A DNA stretch of 64,000 bases from Mycolicibacterium sp. CH28. Its GTDB lineage: Bacteria; Actinomycetota; Actinomycetes; Mycobacteriales; Mycobacteriaceae. The notes beneath the pieces are model-generated. The model saw only the letters and a program-made list of their open reading frames with translations. It was not told the DNA's origin and ran no database searches. Shown here piece by piece: positions 43,728-52,875 of the stretch. The stretch covers positions 62,001 to 126,000 of the forward strand of contig NZ_SRLQ01000008.1 in assembly GCF_004745805.1 (NCBI RefSeq), read 5' to 3'. Position 1 is the stretch's first letter. Each line of letters opens with the position of its first letter. The position numbers and the translations under genes were made by a program.

Positions 43728-44573
43728 GTGGTCGCGATCAGCCTGGACGGCAAGCTCACCCGTGACGAGATTTTCGTCGATCTCACCGACCGCGTTGCGG
43801 CGCTGACCGCCGCCGGAAACACTCCCGGCCTGGGCACCGTGCTGGTCGGCGACGATCCCGGCTCGCACGCTTACGTGAAGGGCAAGCACGCCGATTGCGC
43901 CAAGGTCGGGATCACCTCGATCCGGCGCGACCTGCCCGCCGACGTCAGCCAGGCGCAGCTCGACGACACCCTCGACGAACTCAATGCCAACCCCGAGTGC
44001 ACCGGCTACATCGTGCAGCTGCCGCTGCCGCGCCATCTCGACGAGAACGCCGCACTGGAGCGGGTGGACCCGGCCAAGGACGCCGACGGGCTGCATCCGA
44101 CCAACCTGGGTCGGCTGGTGTTGGGCAAGCAGGCGCCGCTGCCGTGCACCCCGCGCGGCATCGTGCACCTGCTGCGTCGCTTCGACGTGCCGATCGCCGG
44201 GGCGCACGTAGTGGTGATCGGTCGCGGTGTCACCGTGGGCCGGCCGATGGGCCTACTGCTCACCCGTCGCTCTGAGAACGCCACAGTCACCCTGTGCCAC
44301 ACCGGAACTCGTGATCTCGCCGCGCTGACCAAGCAGGCCGACATCATCATTGCGGCGGTTGGAGTGCCGCACATGCTGACTGCCGACATGGTGCGTCCGG
44401 GGGCGGCGATCGTCGATGTCGGGGTGAGCCGGGTGGACGGAAAGCTCACCGGCGACGTGCATCCAGACGTGTGGGAGGTCGCCGGCCACGTCTCGCCCAA
44501 CCCGGGTGGAGTGGGCCCGCTGACCCGAGCGTTCCTGCTGACCAACGTCGTCGAGCTGGCCGAAGGGGCGTGA
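43728..44573 (+). CDS. folD: FolD, methylenetetrahydrofolate dehydrogenase/cyclohydrolase
   Basis: A 281-residue bifunctional enzyme interconverting 5,10-methylene-, methenyl- and 10-formyl-tetrahydrofolate with NADP. Motifs include VGDDPGSHAYVKGKHADCAKVGI (catalytic Lys in YVKGK), GYIVQLPLPRHLDE, the NADP loop VVIGRGVTVGRPMG and the terminal PNPGGVGPLTRAFL. The GTG at 43728 was chosen by alignment with the recalled 281-residue M. tuberculosis protein. Its stop overlaps the next gene's ATG. Confidence 0.96.
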   Translation: MVAISLDGKLTRDEIFVDLTDRVAALTAAGNTPGLGTVLVGDDPGSHAYVKGKHADCAKVGITSIRRDLPADVSQAQLDDTLDELNANPECTGYIVQLPLPRHLDENAALERVDPAKDADGLHPTNLGRLVLGKQAPLPCTPRGIVHLLRRFDVPIAGAHVVVIGRGVTVGRPMGLLLTRRSENATVTLCHTGTRDLAALTKQADIIIAAVGVPHMLTADMVRPGAAIVDVGVSRVDGKLTGDVHPDVWEVAGHVSPNPGGVGPLTRAFLLTNVVELAEGA

Positions 44574-44902
44574 TGACCGCCCGGGCAAAGCGCCGACTGC
44601 CGACTCCTGCGGAGGCGGTGGACTTCGCCCGGCGGGTTGTGCGGGCGCAGTGGCCCATCCTGGGCGTGTTCGGCGTCTTTCTGGTCGCCTTCGTCCTGGT
44701 GGCCGCCGGATTCTGGCGGCGCGGCTCGCTGTTGATCGGCATCGGGGTGGGGGCGGCAGCCGCGCTGCGGCTGGTGCTCACCGAGGAGCGCGCGGGCCTT
44801 CTGGTGGTGCGTTCCCGCAGTCTCGACTTCGCCACCATGACGACGGTATGTGTGGCGATGGTCTACATCGCTTCCACGATCGACCCGCTCGGGACGTCGT
44901 AA
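44573..44902 (+). CDS. DUF3017 small membrane protein
   Basis: A 109-residue protein with three predicted membrane segments (PILGVFGVFLVAFVLVAAGFW, GSLLIGIGVGAAAALRLVL and ATMTTVCVAMVYIAS). The short loop LTEERAGLLVVRSRSLDF is typical of DUF3017. This family sits directly after folD in many mycobacteria and other actinobacteria; its role is unknown. It starts at an ATG that shares its first base with the folD stop. Confidence 0.9.
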   Translation: MTARAKRRLPTPAEAVDFARRVVRAQWPILGVFGVFLVAFVLVAAGFWRRGSLLIGIGVGAAAALRLVLTEERAGLLVVRSRSLDFATMTTVCVAMVYIASTIDPLGTS

Positions 44903-44912
44903 TCCGTCAAAC

Positions 44913-44944
44913 TTGCATGCCGCGCAATTTTGCATGGTGGGCAA
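44913..44944. promoter_or_regulatory. Predicted tandem TetR operator upstream of tetR-monooxygenase
   Basis: Two 15-base sites in direct repeat: TTGCATGCCGCGCAA (44913-44927) and TTGCATGGTGGGCAA (44930-44944). Each is an imperfect palindrome with TTGC and GCAA arms. The starts are 17 bases apart, and the second ends 21 bases before the TetR ATG. The arrangement fits cooperative binding of two TetR dimers to an autoregulated promoter. Confidence 0.75.
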
Positions 44945-44965
44945 CTTTGTGGGTACGGTGTCGTC

Positions 44966-45583
44966 ATGACCGCACCGCTAGGGCTTCGCGAGCGCAAGAA
45001 GGCCGACACTCGCAGGGCGCTCAGTGACGCCGCGTTACATCTGGTCTTCGAATGTGGCCTCGACAACGTGACTCGGGAAGCGATCGCCGAGCGGGCGGGC
45101 GTGTCGTTACGAACGTTCAACAACTACTTCACCGGCAAGTACGAGGCCATCGCCTACCGCCAGATCGAGCGAATGCGTCGCAGTCTCAATGTCTTTCGGA
45201 CCCGATCCGCGGACGAGTCGCTGTGGACGGCGATCACCGAGTCGGTGCTCGAACCGTTGCTTGCCGAGATGGGTGAGGATTACGCGCCGACCCGCCAACA
45301 GCTCGATCAGCTCGTCGAGCTGAATGCGGCCATCGAGGTGCGCAACGCCTTGGCCAAAAACCTGATGGCCGAATGGGTCGAGGCGATCGCCGAACGCACC
45401 GGCACCGATCCAGACCGCGACATGTATCCGCGCCTGGTAGCCGCCAGCATTCGCGCCGTCTCCGAAGCTGCGATGGACACCTATATCGCCTCCGATCCAC
45501 CCGTTCCGATCGTCGGCTTGATGCGCCGGGGCTTCGCCGACATCGTTGCCGGGCTACCTGAACCGAAACGGGAGTCGTCATGA
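44966..45583 (+). CDS. TetR-family regulator of the adjacent monooxygenase
   Basis: A 205-residue TetR protein. The DNA-binding domain is TRRALSDAALHLVFECGLDNVTREAIAERAGVSLRTFNNYFTGKYEAIAY, followed by a helical effector domain. ATG at 44966, just after the tandem palindromes. The stop overlaps the monooxygenase ATG (ATGA), so regulator and enzyme form one operon, which implies feedback by the monooxygenase substrate. Confidence 0.92.
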   Translation: MTAPLGLRERKKADTRRALSDAALHLVFECGLDNVTREAIAERAGVSLRTFNNYFTGKYEAIAYRQIERMRRSLNVFRTRSADESLWTAITESVLEPLLAEMGEDYAPTRQQLDQLVELNAAIEVRNALAKNLMAEWVEAIAERTGTDPDRDMYPRLVAASIRAVSEAAMDTYIASDPPVPIVGLMRRGFADIVAGLPEPKRESS

Positions 45584-47133
45584 GCGACGTCGACGTCGTC
45601 ATCTCCGGTGCCGGACCCAACGGCCTCATGCTGGCCTGCGAGCTGGCCCTGGCCGGCGTTCGATCGACCGTGCTCGACGTACTACCTGGACCTAGTGACG
45701 AGCCCAAGGCGAACGGTCTTGTGGGTCAGGTTGTTCGGCTGCTCGACATGCGTGGTCTCTACGCCGGGATCACCGGGTTGACCGAACCGCCACACCCGGC
45801 AGACGGTTGGATCTTCTCCGGGATGGCATTGGATTTCGTTGGCATGGAAGAGAATCCGATGTACGCGATGGCGATTTCGCAACCGGAATTGGTGCGCTTC
45901 CTCGATGGGCGCGCGCGGGAGCTCGGCATCGATGTTCGCTGGGGCCACGAACTCACCGGGTTGGCGGCAGCCAATGACGGTGTTCAGCTGACGATCGGCA
46001 GCGAATCCGGCATCTACGCCATGACGACGTCCTACCTGGTAGGTGCCGACGGCGGGCGCAGCTTCGTCCGTAAGAGCATGGGTATCGAATTCCCCGGCGT
46101 GACCTCACCGACCGTCGCCAGGGTCGCCCACGTGTCTGTCCCGGAGGAGTTCGTGCACCCCGACGGCGGTCTGGACGTGCCAGGATGTGGCCGAGTGGCA
46201 TTCGGTCACAACCGGTTCGAACAAGGCATGGTGATCTATGCGCCGTTCGAGACGGACCGCGCGTTGCTCGGCACCATGGAATTCGGCGCACCGTCTGGTG
46301 GCGAGGAACCCATGTCACTCGGTGAGTTGCGTGACAGCCTGACTCGCATACTCGGCACCGAACTGCCGGTGGACGAGCCGCAGGGTCCTGGACCGCACGC
46401 GCTGCGGCGCATCAACGGGCAGAACACCCGACAGGCCGAACGCTACCGGGAGGGCCGGGTCTTGTTGGTCGGCGACGCGGCGCATGTGCACAGTGCCATG
46501 GGCGGCCCCGGGCTGAACCTGGGTCTTCAGGACGTCTTCAATCTTGGCTGGAAGCTCGCGGCCGTCATCAAAGGCGCCGCCCCCGATGCCCTCTTGGACA
46601 CATATCAGACCGAACGCTATCCCGTGGGGGAGCGGGTCATGATGCACTCGATGTCGCAGATCGCGCTGATGGCTCCGGGCCCGGAAATTGCGCAATTGCG
46701 AAAGCTTTTCACCGAGCTCCTCGCCATTCCGCAGGCCGCCATCCACATGGCGGAGCTGCTGGCCGGCTCCGATGTGCGCTATGACGTCGGCGACCGTCAT
46801 CGGCTCTCGGGCTATCTGGTGCCCGATCTGGCGCTTGACGACGGCCGCCGGGTGGCGAGCCTGCTGCACGCCGCGCGGCCGGTGCTGCTCGACCTGTGCG
46901 GGGGTTCGGCCGGGTCTGGCGCACAGGGCTGGGCAGATCGCATCGACATCGTCGAGGCGGAGCTGGCCGTCGGGCCGGCGGCGCTGCTCATCCGGCCGGA
47001 CGGTTATGTCGCCTGGGCTGCAGACGATTTCGGGGCGGCCGATGCACAAGGTTTGCACGTCGCGCTGAACCGGTGGTTCGGCCCGCCTGATCAGGCCGGT
47101 CCGGACTTGGAGGACTTCTCCCGGTACATCTGA
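45580..47133 (+). CDS. FAD-dependent aromatic/drug monooxygenase (PheA/TfdB-like, possibly Rox-like)
   Basis: A 517-residue group A flavoprotein monooxygenase. The Rossmann fingerprint is VVISGAGPNGLMLACELALAG, the NAD(P)H/FAD DG motif is YLVGADGGRSFVRK, and the ribityl-binding GD motif is VLLVGDAAHVHSAMGGPGLNLGLQDVFNLGWKL. The C-terminal thioredoxin-like domain (about 400-517) is present. The N-terminal third resembles aromatic hydroxylases and rifampicin monooxygenases; the substrate cannot be told from sequence. Co-transcribed with its TetR regulator. Its last 43 bases overlap the convergent GGDEF gene. Confidence 0.88.
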   Translation: MSDVDVVISGAGPNGLMLACELALAGVRSTVLDVLPGPSDEPKANGLVGQVVRLLDMRGLYAGITGLTEPPHPADGWIFSGMALDFVGMEENPMYAMAISQPELVRFLDGRARELGIDVRWGHELTGLAAANDGVQLTIGSESGIYAMTTSYLVGADGGRSFVRKSMGIEFPGVTSPTVARVAHVSVPEEFVHPDGGLDVPGCGRVAFGHNRFEQGMVIYAPFETDRALLGTMEFGAPSGGEEPMSLGELRDSLTRILGTELPVDEPQGPGPHALRRINGQNTRQAERYREGRVLLVGDAAHVHSAMGGPGLNLGLQDVFNLGWKLAAVIKGAAPDALLDTYQTERYPVGERVMMHSMSQIALMAPGPEIAQLRKLFTELLAIPQAAIHMAELLAGSDVRYDVGDRHRLSGYLVPDLALDDGRRVASLLHAARPVLLDLCGGSAGSGAQGWADRIDIVEAELAVGPAALLIRPDGYVAWAADDFGAADAQGLHVALNRWFGPPDQAGPDLEDFSRYI

Positions 47134-48254
47134 CGGTCGACTCGCGTCATGAGATCCGCCGTGCGCTCGTCTGCGGTGGCGGTCGCGAGCCCGACGCTCA
47201 CCGAGACCGCGCACGGACATCGGTCACCGGGGCCCAGGCCGCCGATACGCCGGCGAATGCGGTCGGCAACCGCGTCGGCGTCAGTGGCGTCGGCATCGAC
47301 CAGGGCGACACAGAACTCGTCGCCGCCCAGACGTGCAACGAAGTCATGGGGTCCGACTTCCTGCTGGAGAGCCTCCCCGATGGCTATCAACACGTTGTCG
47401 CCCGCGAAGTGTCCGTAGGTGTCGTTGACGGACTTGAAGTCGTTGACGTCGAGCAGCAGCAGGCTCAGCTGGCCGTCGCCGTCCTGCTGCCGCGCCAGCT
47501 CAGCCTCGATGCGCTCGGAGAAACCCCGCCGGTTGAGAACCGACGTCAGCGGGTCGGTGCGGGCCAGCTCGGCCAATTGCTGCTGGAGCGACTTGAGTTG
47601 GGTGATGTCGTACGAGGTGCTGAGCACGGTGCGGACCTCACCGTCTGGCGAGCGCTCAGGCACCACCCGAGTCAGAAAAGTCCGCACTCCGTGGATCGTG
47701 GGAAGCTGCTGCTCCTCCTCGGCCGGTTCTTCGCTATGCAACACCCGGTCGACCAGCGGCTCCCACTGCGCCACCAGATCCGGGGGCAGGCCGAGTTCGC
47801 GCTTGCTCTTGCCGATGAACAACTGGACCGGAATTCCGGTTTCCCGTTCAATGCGGGGATTGATGTAGACGTGCCGATGGTTTCGGTCCAGGCGCGCGAC
47901 GATGTCGGGCAACGCCTGCGCAATCGAGAAAAACACCTCGTTATGCCGCTGGCGCGCAGTCGTCAGACGCAGGATCCCCAGCCAAGAAGTGGGCGGATCA
48001 TCGAGCGCCTGCAGGGTGCACTGCCAGTCCGGTGCATCGGGCAGGGAGATCACCTCCGGCGACCTGTCAATGCCCGGCCACAGCAAGCCCAGCCCGGCCA
48101 GCAGCGCGGTCTCGGCGAGCTGACCCGGGCCGGGACCGACGACAGCGGTGCACTCCGGTGTTCGCGAGACGATCTCGACGTCGTCGCCGTCGCGGCGACA
48201 CAGGAAAGCGGCGACCGCGGATTCGGCAAACCAGTCCAGCAACTCGTCCCCCAC
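47091..48254 (-). CDS. Diguanylate cyclase with PAS domain, inhibitory site lost
   Basis: A 387-residue cytosolic protein. An N-terminal domain of unknown type (1-100) and a PAS domain (about 105-220) precede GGDEF (225-385) with an intact active site RLGGDEF (310-314), preceded by ARTDPLTSVLNRRGF. The product-inhibition I-site, which should read RxxD five residues before GGDEF, is GPHD (301-304), so allosteric inhibition by c-di-GMP may be lost. No EAL domain. Starts at GTG 48254, 38 bases after its paralogue. Confidence 0.9.
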   Translation of the reverse strand: MGDELLDWFAESAVAAFLCRRDGDDVEIVSRTPECTAVVGPGPGQLAETALLAGLGLLWPGIDRSPEVISLPDAPDWQCTLQALDDPPTSWLGILRLTTARQRHNEVFFSIAQALPDIVARLDRNHRHVYINPRIERETGIPVQLFIGKSKRELGLPPDLVAQWEPLVDRVLHSEEPAEEEQQLPTIHGVRTFLTRVVPERSPDGEVRTVLSTSYDITQLKSLQQQLAELARTDPLTSVLNRRGFSERIEAELARQQDGDGQLSLLLLDVNDFKSVNDTYGHFAGDNVLIAIGEALQQEVGPHDFVARLGGDEFCVALVDADATDADAVADRIRRRIGGLGPGDRCPCAVSVSVGLATATADERTADLMTRVDRQMYREKSSKSGPA

Positions 48255-48292
48255 ACCCAGGGACTGTAGCGCCCGGTCTACCCGCTGGATGC

Positions 48293-49462
48293 CTAGTCGG
48301 CGCCGCCGGATTTCACCTTGTACATCAACAGGTCGGCGCGCGACAACAGATCCTGGGCCGTGCCGTCCTTCTCCTCGGCCACGGTGACACCGACGCTCAC
48401 CGATATCCCGAGGGGTCGGCCGTCTTCAGCGGTGATACCGCTGACCCGCCGTCCGATGCGCCGCGCGACAACGTGCGCGCTGGTCGTATCGATATCGAGT
48501 AGGGCGACGCAGAATTCGTCGCCGCCCAGGCGCGCGGTGATGTCGTGCGGGCGGGTCTCCTCGGCCAGGATGCGTCCCACCGTCTCCAGTACCCGGTCAC
48601 CCGCGACGTGGCCGAACCGGTCGTTGACGTTCTTGAAGTTGTCGAGGTCCAGCAGCAGCAAGCTCAGGCCGCCCTGACCGCGTCGAACTCGATCGAGTTC
48701 GAGGTCCAGTCGCGTGCTGAAGCTGCGCCGGTTCGGCAGTCCTGTCAGTGGGTCGGTGCGGGCGAGTTGCTCGAGTCGGTGCTGGAGGCGCCGGACCTCA
48801 CTGATATCGCGGACTACCGACAGGATGGAGTCGACCCGGCCCGCGCTGTCGAACTCGGGCGTCGCGCGGCCGAGATAGTGCCGTACGCCGCCCGGGCCGG
48901 GATAGTCGAACCCAATCTCGACCGGCTCGCCCGTGTCTATGACCCGTTGATAGACGGCTTCGAAATTCGCGGCGTACTCGGCGGGAGCACCAATCTCGGC
49001 GTAGGTCTTGCCAAAGCGGGTTTCGGCCGGGACGCCGGTGATCGCGCCCAGAGCCGAATTGGCGTACAGACAGCGAAAGTCCCGGCTGTAGCGAGTCACG
49101 ACATCGGGCAGGCTCTCCACGATCGTGAAGAACGCGTCGTTGGGCGACTGCCACTCCTCGGGCAGGCGCAGGATCGCCAGGTACCCGTCCGGCTCGGCAT
49201 CGACGGCGCGAATGATGCACCGCCATGCGGGTTCACCCGTCGCGGCGATCGTGAGCGGCGCGGCACTGACGGTCGACGGCCATTGGTCGTTGAGCCGGGC
49301 CAGCAGCGACTGCTCGTCGAAACGGCCGCTGAGTTTTTGCATGACGCCCATGAACTCGGGTGTGCGTGCCACGATGGTGAGCTCGCCGGCTGCTCGATGG
49401 CAGTGGAACGCGGGGACGCCGGCGGCTGACAGCGTGGCTAGCCACTGCTCAGCGGACACCAT
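48293..49462 (-). CDS. Diguanylate cyclase with PAS domain, inhibitory site intact
   Basis: A 389-residue paralogue of the next gene, with the same three-part plan: an N-terminal domain (LAILRLPEEWQSPNDAFFTIVESLPD aligns with LGILRLTTARQRHNEVFFSIAQALPD of its partner), PAS (about 110-225) and GGDEF (313-317). It keeps the RPHD I-site (304-307), so it should be feedback-inhibited. It starts at ATG 49462, ten bases after the methyltransferase stop, which places it on the same strand directly behind the methionine operon. Confidence 0.9.
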   Translation of the reverse strand: MVSAEQWLATLSAAGVPAFHCHRAAGELTIVARTPEFMGVMQKLSGRFDEQSLLARLNDQWPSTVSAAPLTIAATGEPAWRCIIRAVDAEPDGYLAILRLPEEWQSPNDAFFTIVESLPDVVTRYSRDFRCLYANSALGAITGVPAETRFGKTYAEIGAPAEYAANFEAVYQRVIDTGEPVEIGFDYPGPGGVRHYLGRATPEFDSAGRVDSILSVVRDISEVRRLQHRLEQLARTDPLTGLPNRRSFSTRLDLELDRVRRGQGGLSLLLLDLDNFKNVNDRFGHVAGDRVLETVGRILAEETRPHDITARLGGDEFCVALLDIDTTSAHVVARRIGRRVSGITAEDGRPLGISVSVGVTVAEEKDGTAQDLLSRADLLMYKVKSGGAD

Positions 49463-49472
49463 GGCCGGCGGC

Positions 49473-50207
49473 CTATTCCGAGAGCGTTGCCCGGATACAC
49501 ACCGTAATGTACGGCAGCGCCAATCCGGTCGAGTTCGCCAGTGCGGGATGGGTGTTCAGCAGGTCGCGAACTCGATCGAGGGTTTGGGTGCGGACCGCAG
49601 CGGGTGAGGTGATGCAGTAGCTGCGCGAGGCCACCAGGTCGATCAGCGCCTGCGGCGTCAGGTAACTCGTCCACTCCACGTGACGGCGCGCCACCTCGCT
49701 GAATGGCGCAGGCAATGTGGTGGTGTCGTTGAGTTGGGCGTTCTCATGGCCGATGATGTCGCCGAGATCCTTGACCCAGCCGAGTCTTTCGTCGCGGGCG
49801 TTCCACACCAGCCCGAGTCGCCCGCCGGGGCGAAGCACCCGGGCTATCTCGGCGACCGCCCGCTGCGGGTCGAACCAGTGCCAGGCCTGGGCTACCAGAA
49901 CAGCATCAACGCTGTTGTCCGGCAGGGGGATCTGTTCAGCGGTACCCAGCAGCGCGGGTGTGTCGGGCAGGGCCGAACTGAGCAACTCCAGCATCTCGGC
50001 CAGCGGGTCGACCGCCACGACGTCAAGGCCGCGCTCGACCAGCCGGGTGGTGAGTTTGCCGGTTCCGGCACCGAGGTCCAGCACGTCGCGCGCGCCGGGC
50101 GGCAGCAGCCAGTCGATCGCTTCCGGCGGGTACGACGGGCGTCCGCGCTCGTAAGCGGCGGCCTCGGACCCGAAGGACAGTGAACGTTCCCGCGGCGACT
50201 CGGTCAC
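49473..50207 (-). CDS. Class I SAM-dependent methyltransferase
   Basis: A 244-residue methyltransferase of the UbiE/Methyltransf_11 type. Motif I is VLDLGAGTGKLTTRL, motif post-I is VVAVDPLAEML, followed by DAVLVAQAWHWFDPQRAVAEIARVLRPGGRLGLVWNARDE. The substrate is unknown. The GTG at 50207 overlaps the metX stop as GTGA. It follows metX in M. tuberculosis too (Rv3342 position, from memory). Its SAM requirement fits expression from a SAM-sensing leader. Confidence 0.92.
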   Translation of the reverse strand: MTESPRERSLSFGSEAAAYERGRPSYPPEAIDWLLPPGARDVLDLGAGTGKLTTRLVERGLDVVAVDPLAEMLELLSSALPDTPALLGTAEQIPLPDNSVDAVLVAQAWHWFDPQRAVAEIARVLRPGGRLGLVWNARDERLGWVKDLGDIIGHENAQLNDTTTLPAPFSEVARRHVEWTSYLTPQALIDLVASRSYCITSPAAVRTQTLDRVRDLLNTHPALANSTGLALPYITVCIRATLSE

Positions 50208-51343
50208 CGCGGGCGCAGTCCCGTGCCGTCGGCCAAGTCGAGGGTTTGGCGGATCAACCCGCCCACCGCCTCGGTCTCCACCAGGAAGCCGTCGTGGCCG
50301 CAGATCGACTCGACGACGTTGAGACCCGCACAGTTGGGCAACAGGTCGGCCAGCTCCTGCTGCAGCCGCAGCGGGTAGAGCCGGTCGGAGGTGATGCCGC
50401 CGACCACGGTGGGCACCGGACACGACCGCAGGGCGGCGGCCACCCCGCCGCGACCGCGTCCGACGTCGTGGGTGGACAGCGTCTCGCTCAGGGTCACATA
50501 GCTGCCCGCATCGAATCGCTCGACCAGCTTGGCGCCCTGGTACTCCAGGTAGCTCTGTACCGCGTACCGGCCGCCGGTCAGCGGGTCCTCGTCGTCCTGA
50601 GCACCATTGCCGAACCGGCTGTCGAGCTCGACCTCCCCGCGGTAGGTCAGGTGCGCGAACCGCCGGGCCAGCTGCAACCCGACATCGGGGCTGCGGCCGG
50701 TGCCGTGGTAGTCCCCACCCTGCCAGTCCGGGTCGGATGTGATGGCCGCGATCTGGGTGCTCTGCGTCCCGATCTGGTCGGCAGTAGCCCGACCGCCGAC
50801 GGCCAGAACCAGCGCGGCCCGCACCCGCTCGGGGTAGCCGATCATCCACTCCAGGGCCCGCGCGCCCCCCATCGAACCACCGACGAGCGCGGCAACCTCG
50901 GTGATACCGAGGGCGGCCAGCGCGGCCACATCGGCGTTGACCTGGTCGCGCACCGTGATGATCGGGAACCTCGAGCCCCACGGCTTGCCGTCGCGGGCCA
51001 GCGAGCTGGGCCCGGTCGAGCCGCGGCAACCGCCGAGCACATTGGTGGCCACCGCACACCAGCGGTCGGTGTCGATCGGCGCGCCCGGCCCCGCGATTCC
51101 GTCCCACCAGCCCGGCGTCGGGTGTCCCGGTCCCGCAGGCCCGGTGAGATGCGAATCACCGGTGAGCGCATGCAGGGCCACCACGACGTTGTCGCGGTTG
51201 GGAGACAGCTCGCCCCAGCGCTGCACGGCGATCGAAACGTCCTCGATCACCGCACCGCTTTCCAGGGTCAACGGGCCGATGTGGACGACGCCGATCTCGC
51301 CTTCGGCGGGCAGCGTCACCACCCGCTCGTCGCTGATAGTCAT
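50204..51343 (-). CDS. metX: MetX, homoserine O-acetyltransferase
   Basis: Acetylates homoserine with acetyl-CoA, the committed step to methionine. An alpha/beta hydrolase-fold enzyme of 379 residues: the nucleophile is S157 in GGSMGG, the acid is in GITSDRLYP and the histidine in CGHDGFLVETEAVGG. NVLGGCRGSTGPSS is the family signature. The ATG at 51343 matches the recalled M. tuberculosis start (MTISD). A TTG at 51358 that overlaps the metY stop (TTGA) would add five residues. Second gene of the SAM-IV-controlled operon. Confidence 0.95.
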   Translation of the reverse strand: MTISDERVVTLPAEGEIGVVHIGPLTLESGAVIEDVSIAVQRWGELSPNRDNVVVALHALTGDSHLTGPAGPGHPTPGWWDGIAGPGAPIDTDRWCAVATNVLGGCRGSTGPSSLARDGKPWGSRFPIITVRDQVNADVAALAALGITEVAALVGGSMGGARALEWMIGYPERVRAALVLAVGGRATADQIGTQSTQIAAITSDPDWQGGDYHGTGRSPDVGLQLARRFAHLTYRGEVELDSRFGNGAQDDEDPLTGGRYAVQSYLEYQGAKLVERFDAGSYVTLSETLSTHDVGRGRGGVAAALRSCPVPTVVGGITSDRLYPLRLQQELADLLPNCAGLNVVESICGHDGFLVETEAVGGLIRQTLDLADGTGLRPR

Positions 51344-51354
51344 GTCGGGCTCAC

Positions 51355-52710
51355 TCAAAGGGCCGCCACGGCCCGCGGGTCCGAAGCCTCTGCACCGGAC
51401 GCGGACTTGGCGGCGGTGAAGCCACGGTCCAGGTCGGCGAGGATGTCTTCGATGCCCTCGATGCCGACGGCGAGTCGGACGAGGCCGGGCGTGACGCCGG
51501 TGGCCAGCTGTTCTTCGGCGGACAGCTGCTGATGGGTGGTCGAGGCCGGATGGATCACCAGGGACCGCACGTCACCGATGTTGGCGACGTGGCTGTGCAG
51601 GCGCAGCGCGTTGACGAACGCCTTGCCCGCCTCGATGCCGCCGGCCAGCTCGAAGGACAACACCGCGCCGGTTCCCTTGGGCGCCAGCTTCTTCGCGCGT
51701 TCGTGCCACGGTGAGCTGGGCAGCCCGGCGTAGTTGACCGACACGACGTCCTCGTGGCCGGCCAGGTACTCGGCGACCTTCTTGGCGTTGGCGACGTGGC
51801 GTTCGATCCGCAGGCTCAGCGTCTCCAGACCCTGGGCGATCAGGAAGGCGTTGAACGGTGATGCCGCCGAGCCGAGATCGCGCAACAGCTGGACCCGGGC
51901 CTTGAGCGCGTAGGCCGGCGCGCCGAGGTCGGCGAAGACCACCCCGTGGTAGCTGGGATCCGGGCTGGTGAAGCCGGGGAATCGTCCGTTGGTCCAGTCG
52001 AACTTCCCGCCGTCGACGATGACGCCGGCGATGGCCGTCCCGTGCCCACCCAGGTACTTGGTGGCCGAGTGCACGACGATGTCGGCACCGTGGGCGATCG
52101 GCTGGATCAGGTAGGGCGTGGCGATGGTGTTGTCGACGATCAGCGGCACACCGTTTTCATGGGCGACCTTGGAGACGCCCGGGATGTCGAGGATGTCGAT
52201 CTGCGGATTGGAGATGGTCTCGCCGAAGAACGCCTTCGTGTTCGGCCGCACTGCCGCCTGCCACGAGTCGAGGTCGTCGGGGTCCTCGACGAAAGTGGTC
52301 TCGATGCCGAGCTTGGGCAGCGTGTAGTGCAGCAGGTTGTAGGTGCCGCCGTAGAGCCTGGGGGAGGACACGATGTGGTCCCCGACCCCGGCGATATTGA
52401 GGATCGCGAAGGTCTCCGCGGCCTGACCGGAAGCCAGGAACAGCGCGGCCACACCGCCTTCGAGCGCAGCGATGCGCTGCTCGACGGTGTCGGTGGTCGG
52501 GTTCATCAGCCGGGTGTAGATGTTGCCCGGCTCGGTCAGCCCGAACAGGGCGGCGGCGTGATCGGTGTTGTCGAACGTGTACGAGGTGGTCTGGTAGATC
52601 GGCAGGGCGCGGGCGTGCGTCACGGCATCCGGGGTCTGTCCGGCGTGGATCTGCTTGGTCTCGAACGACCAGTTGACGCTCGGGTCCTCGATCTCAGGTG
52701 TGGTGCTCAT
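51355..52710 (-). CDS. metY: O-acetylhomoserine sulfhydrylase (MetY; called MetC in mycobacteria)
   Basis: A 451-residue PLP enzyme of the Cys/Met metabolism family that joins sulfide to O-acetylhomoserine to give homocysteine. The PLP lysine is K218 in VVHSATKYLGGHG. Other family marks are IYTRLMNPTTDTVEQRIAALEGG, FLASGQAAET and HPASTTHQQLS. ATG at 52710 is preceded by GAGGAG. It is the first gene after a 165-base leader that starts at the SAM-IV riboswitch, so expression should fall when SAM is plentiful. Confidence 0.95.
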   Translation of the reverse strand: MSTTPEIEDPSVNWSFETKQIHAGQTPDAVTHARALPIYQTTSYTFDNTDHAAALFGLTEPGNIYTRLMNPTTDTVEQRIAALEGGVAALFLASGQAAETFAILNIAGVGDHIVSSPRLYGGTYNLLHYTLPKLGIETTFVEDPDDLDSWQAAVRPNTKAFFGETISNPQIDILDIPGVSKVAHENGVPLIVDNTIATPYLIQPIAHGADIVVHSATKYLGGHGTAIAGVIVDGGKFDWTNGRFPGFTSPDPSYHGVVFADLGAPAYALKARVQLLRDLGSAASPFNAFLIAQGLETLSLRIERHVANAKKVAEYLAGHEDVVSVNYAGLPSSPWHERAKKLAPKGTGAVLSFELAGGIEAGKAFVNALRLHSHVANIGDVRSLVIHPASTTHQQLSAEEQLATGVTPGLVRLAVGIEGIEDILADLDRGFTAAKSASGAEASDPRAVAAL

Positions 52711-52875
52711 GGAGAAGTGGCTCCTCGGGAAGGTGATTGTCAGATTCCGGGGGTGCCGCGGCATGGTTCGGTCACAGCGGACGACGAAACGCCGACGGCG
52801 GTTTTCTACGGACAGTGGCTAATGAAAGGCCTCCGCATCAGGTTTCCCTGTCTACTCGGGGGGCCCGTCATAGCG

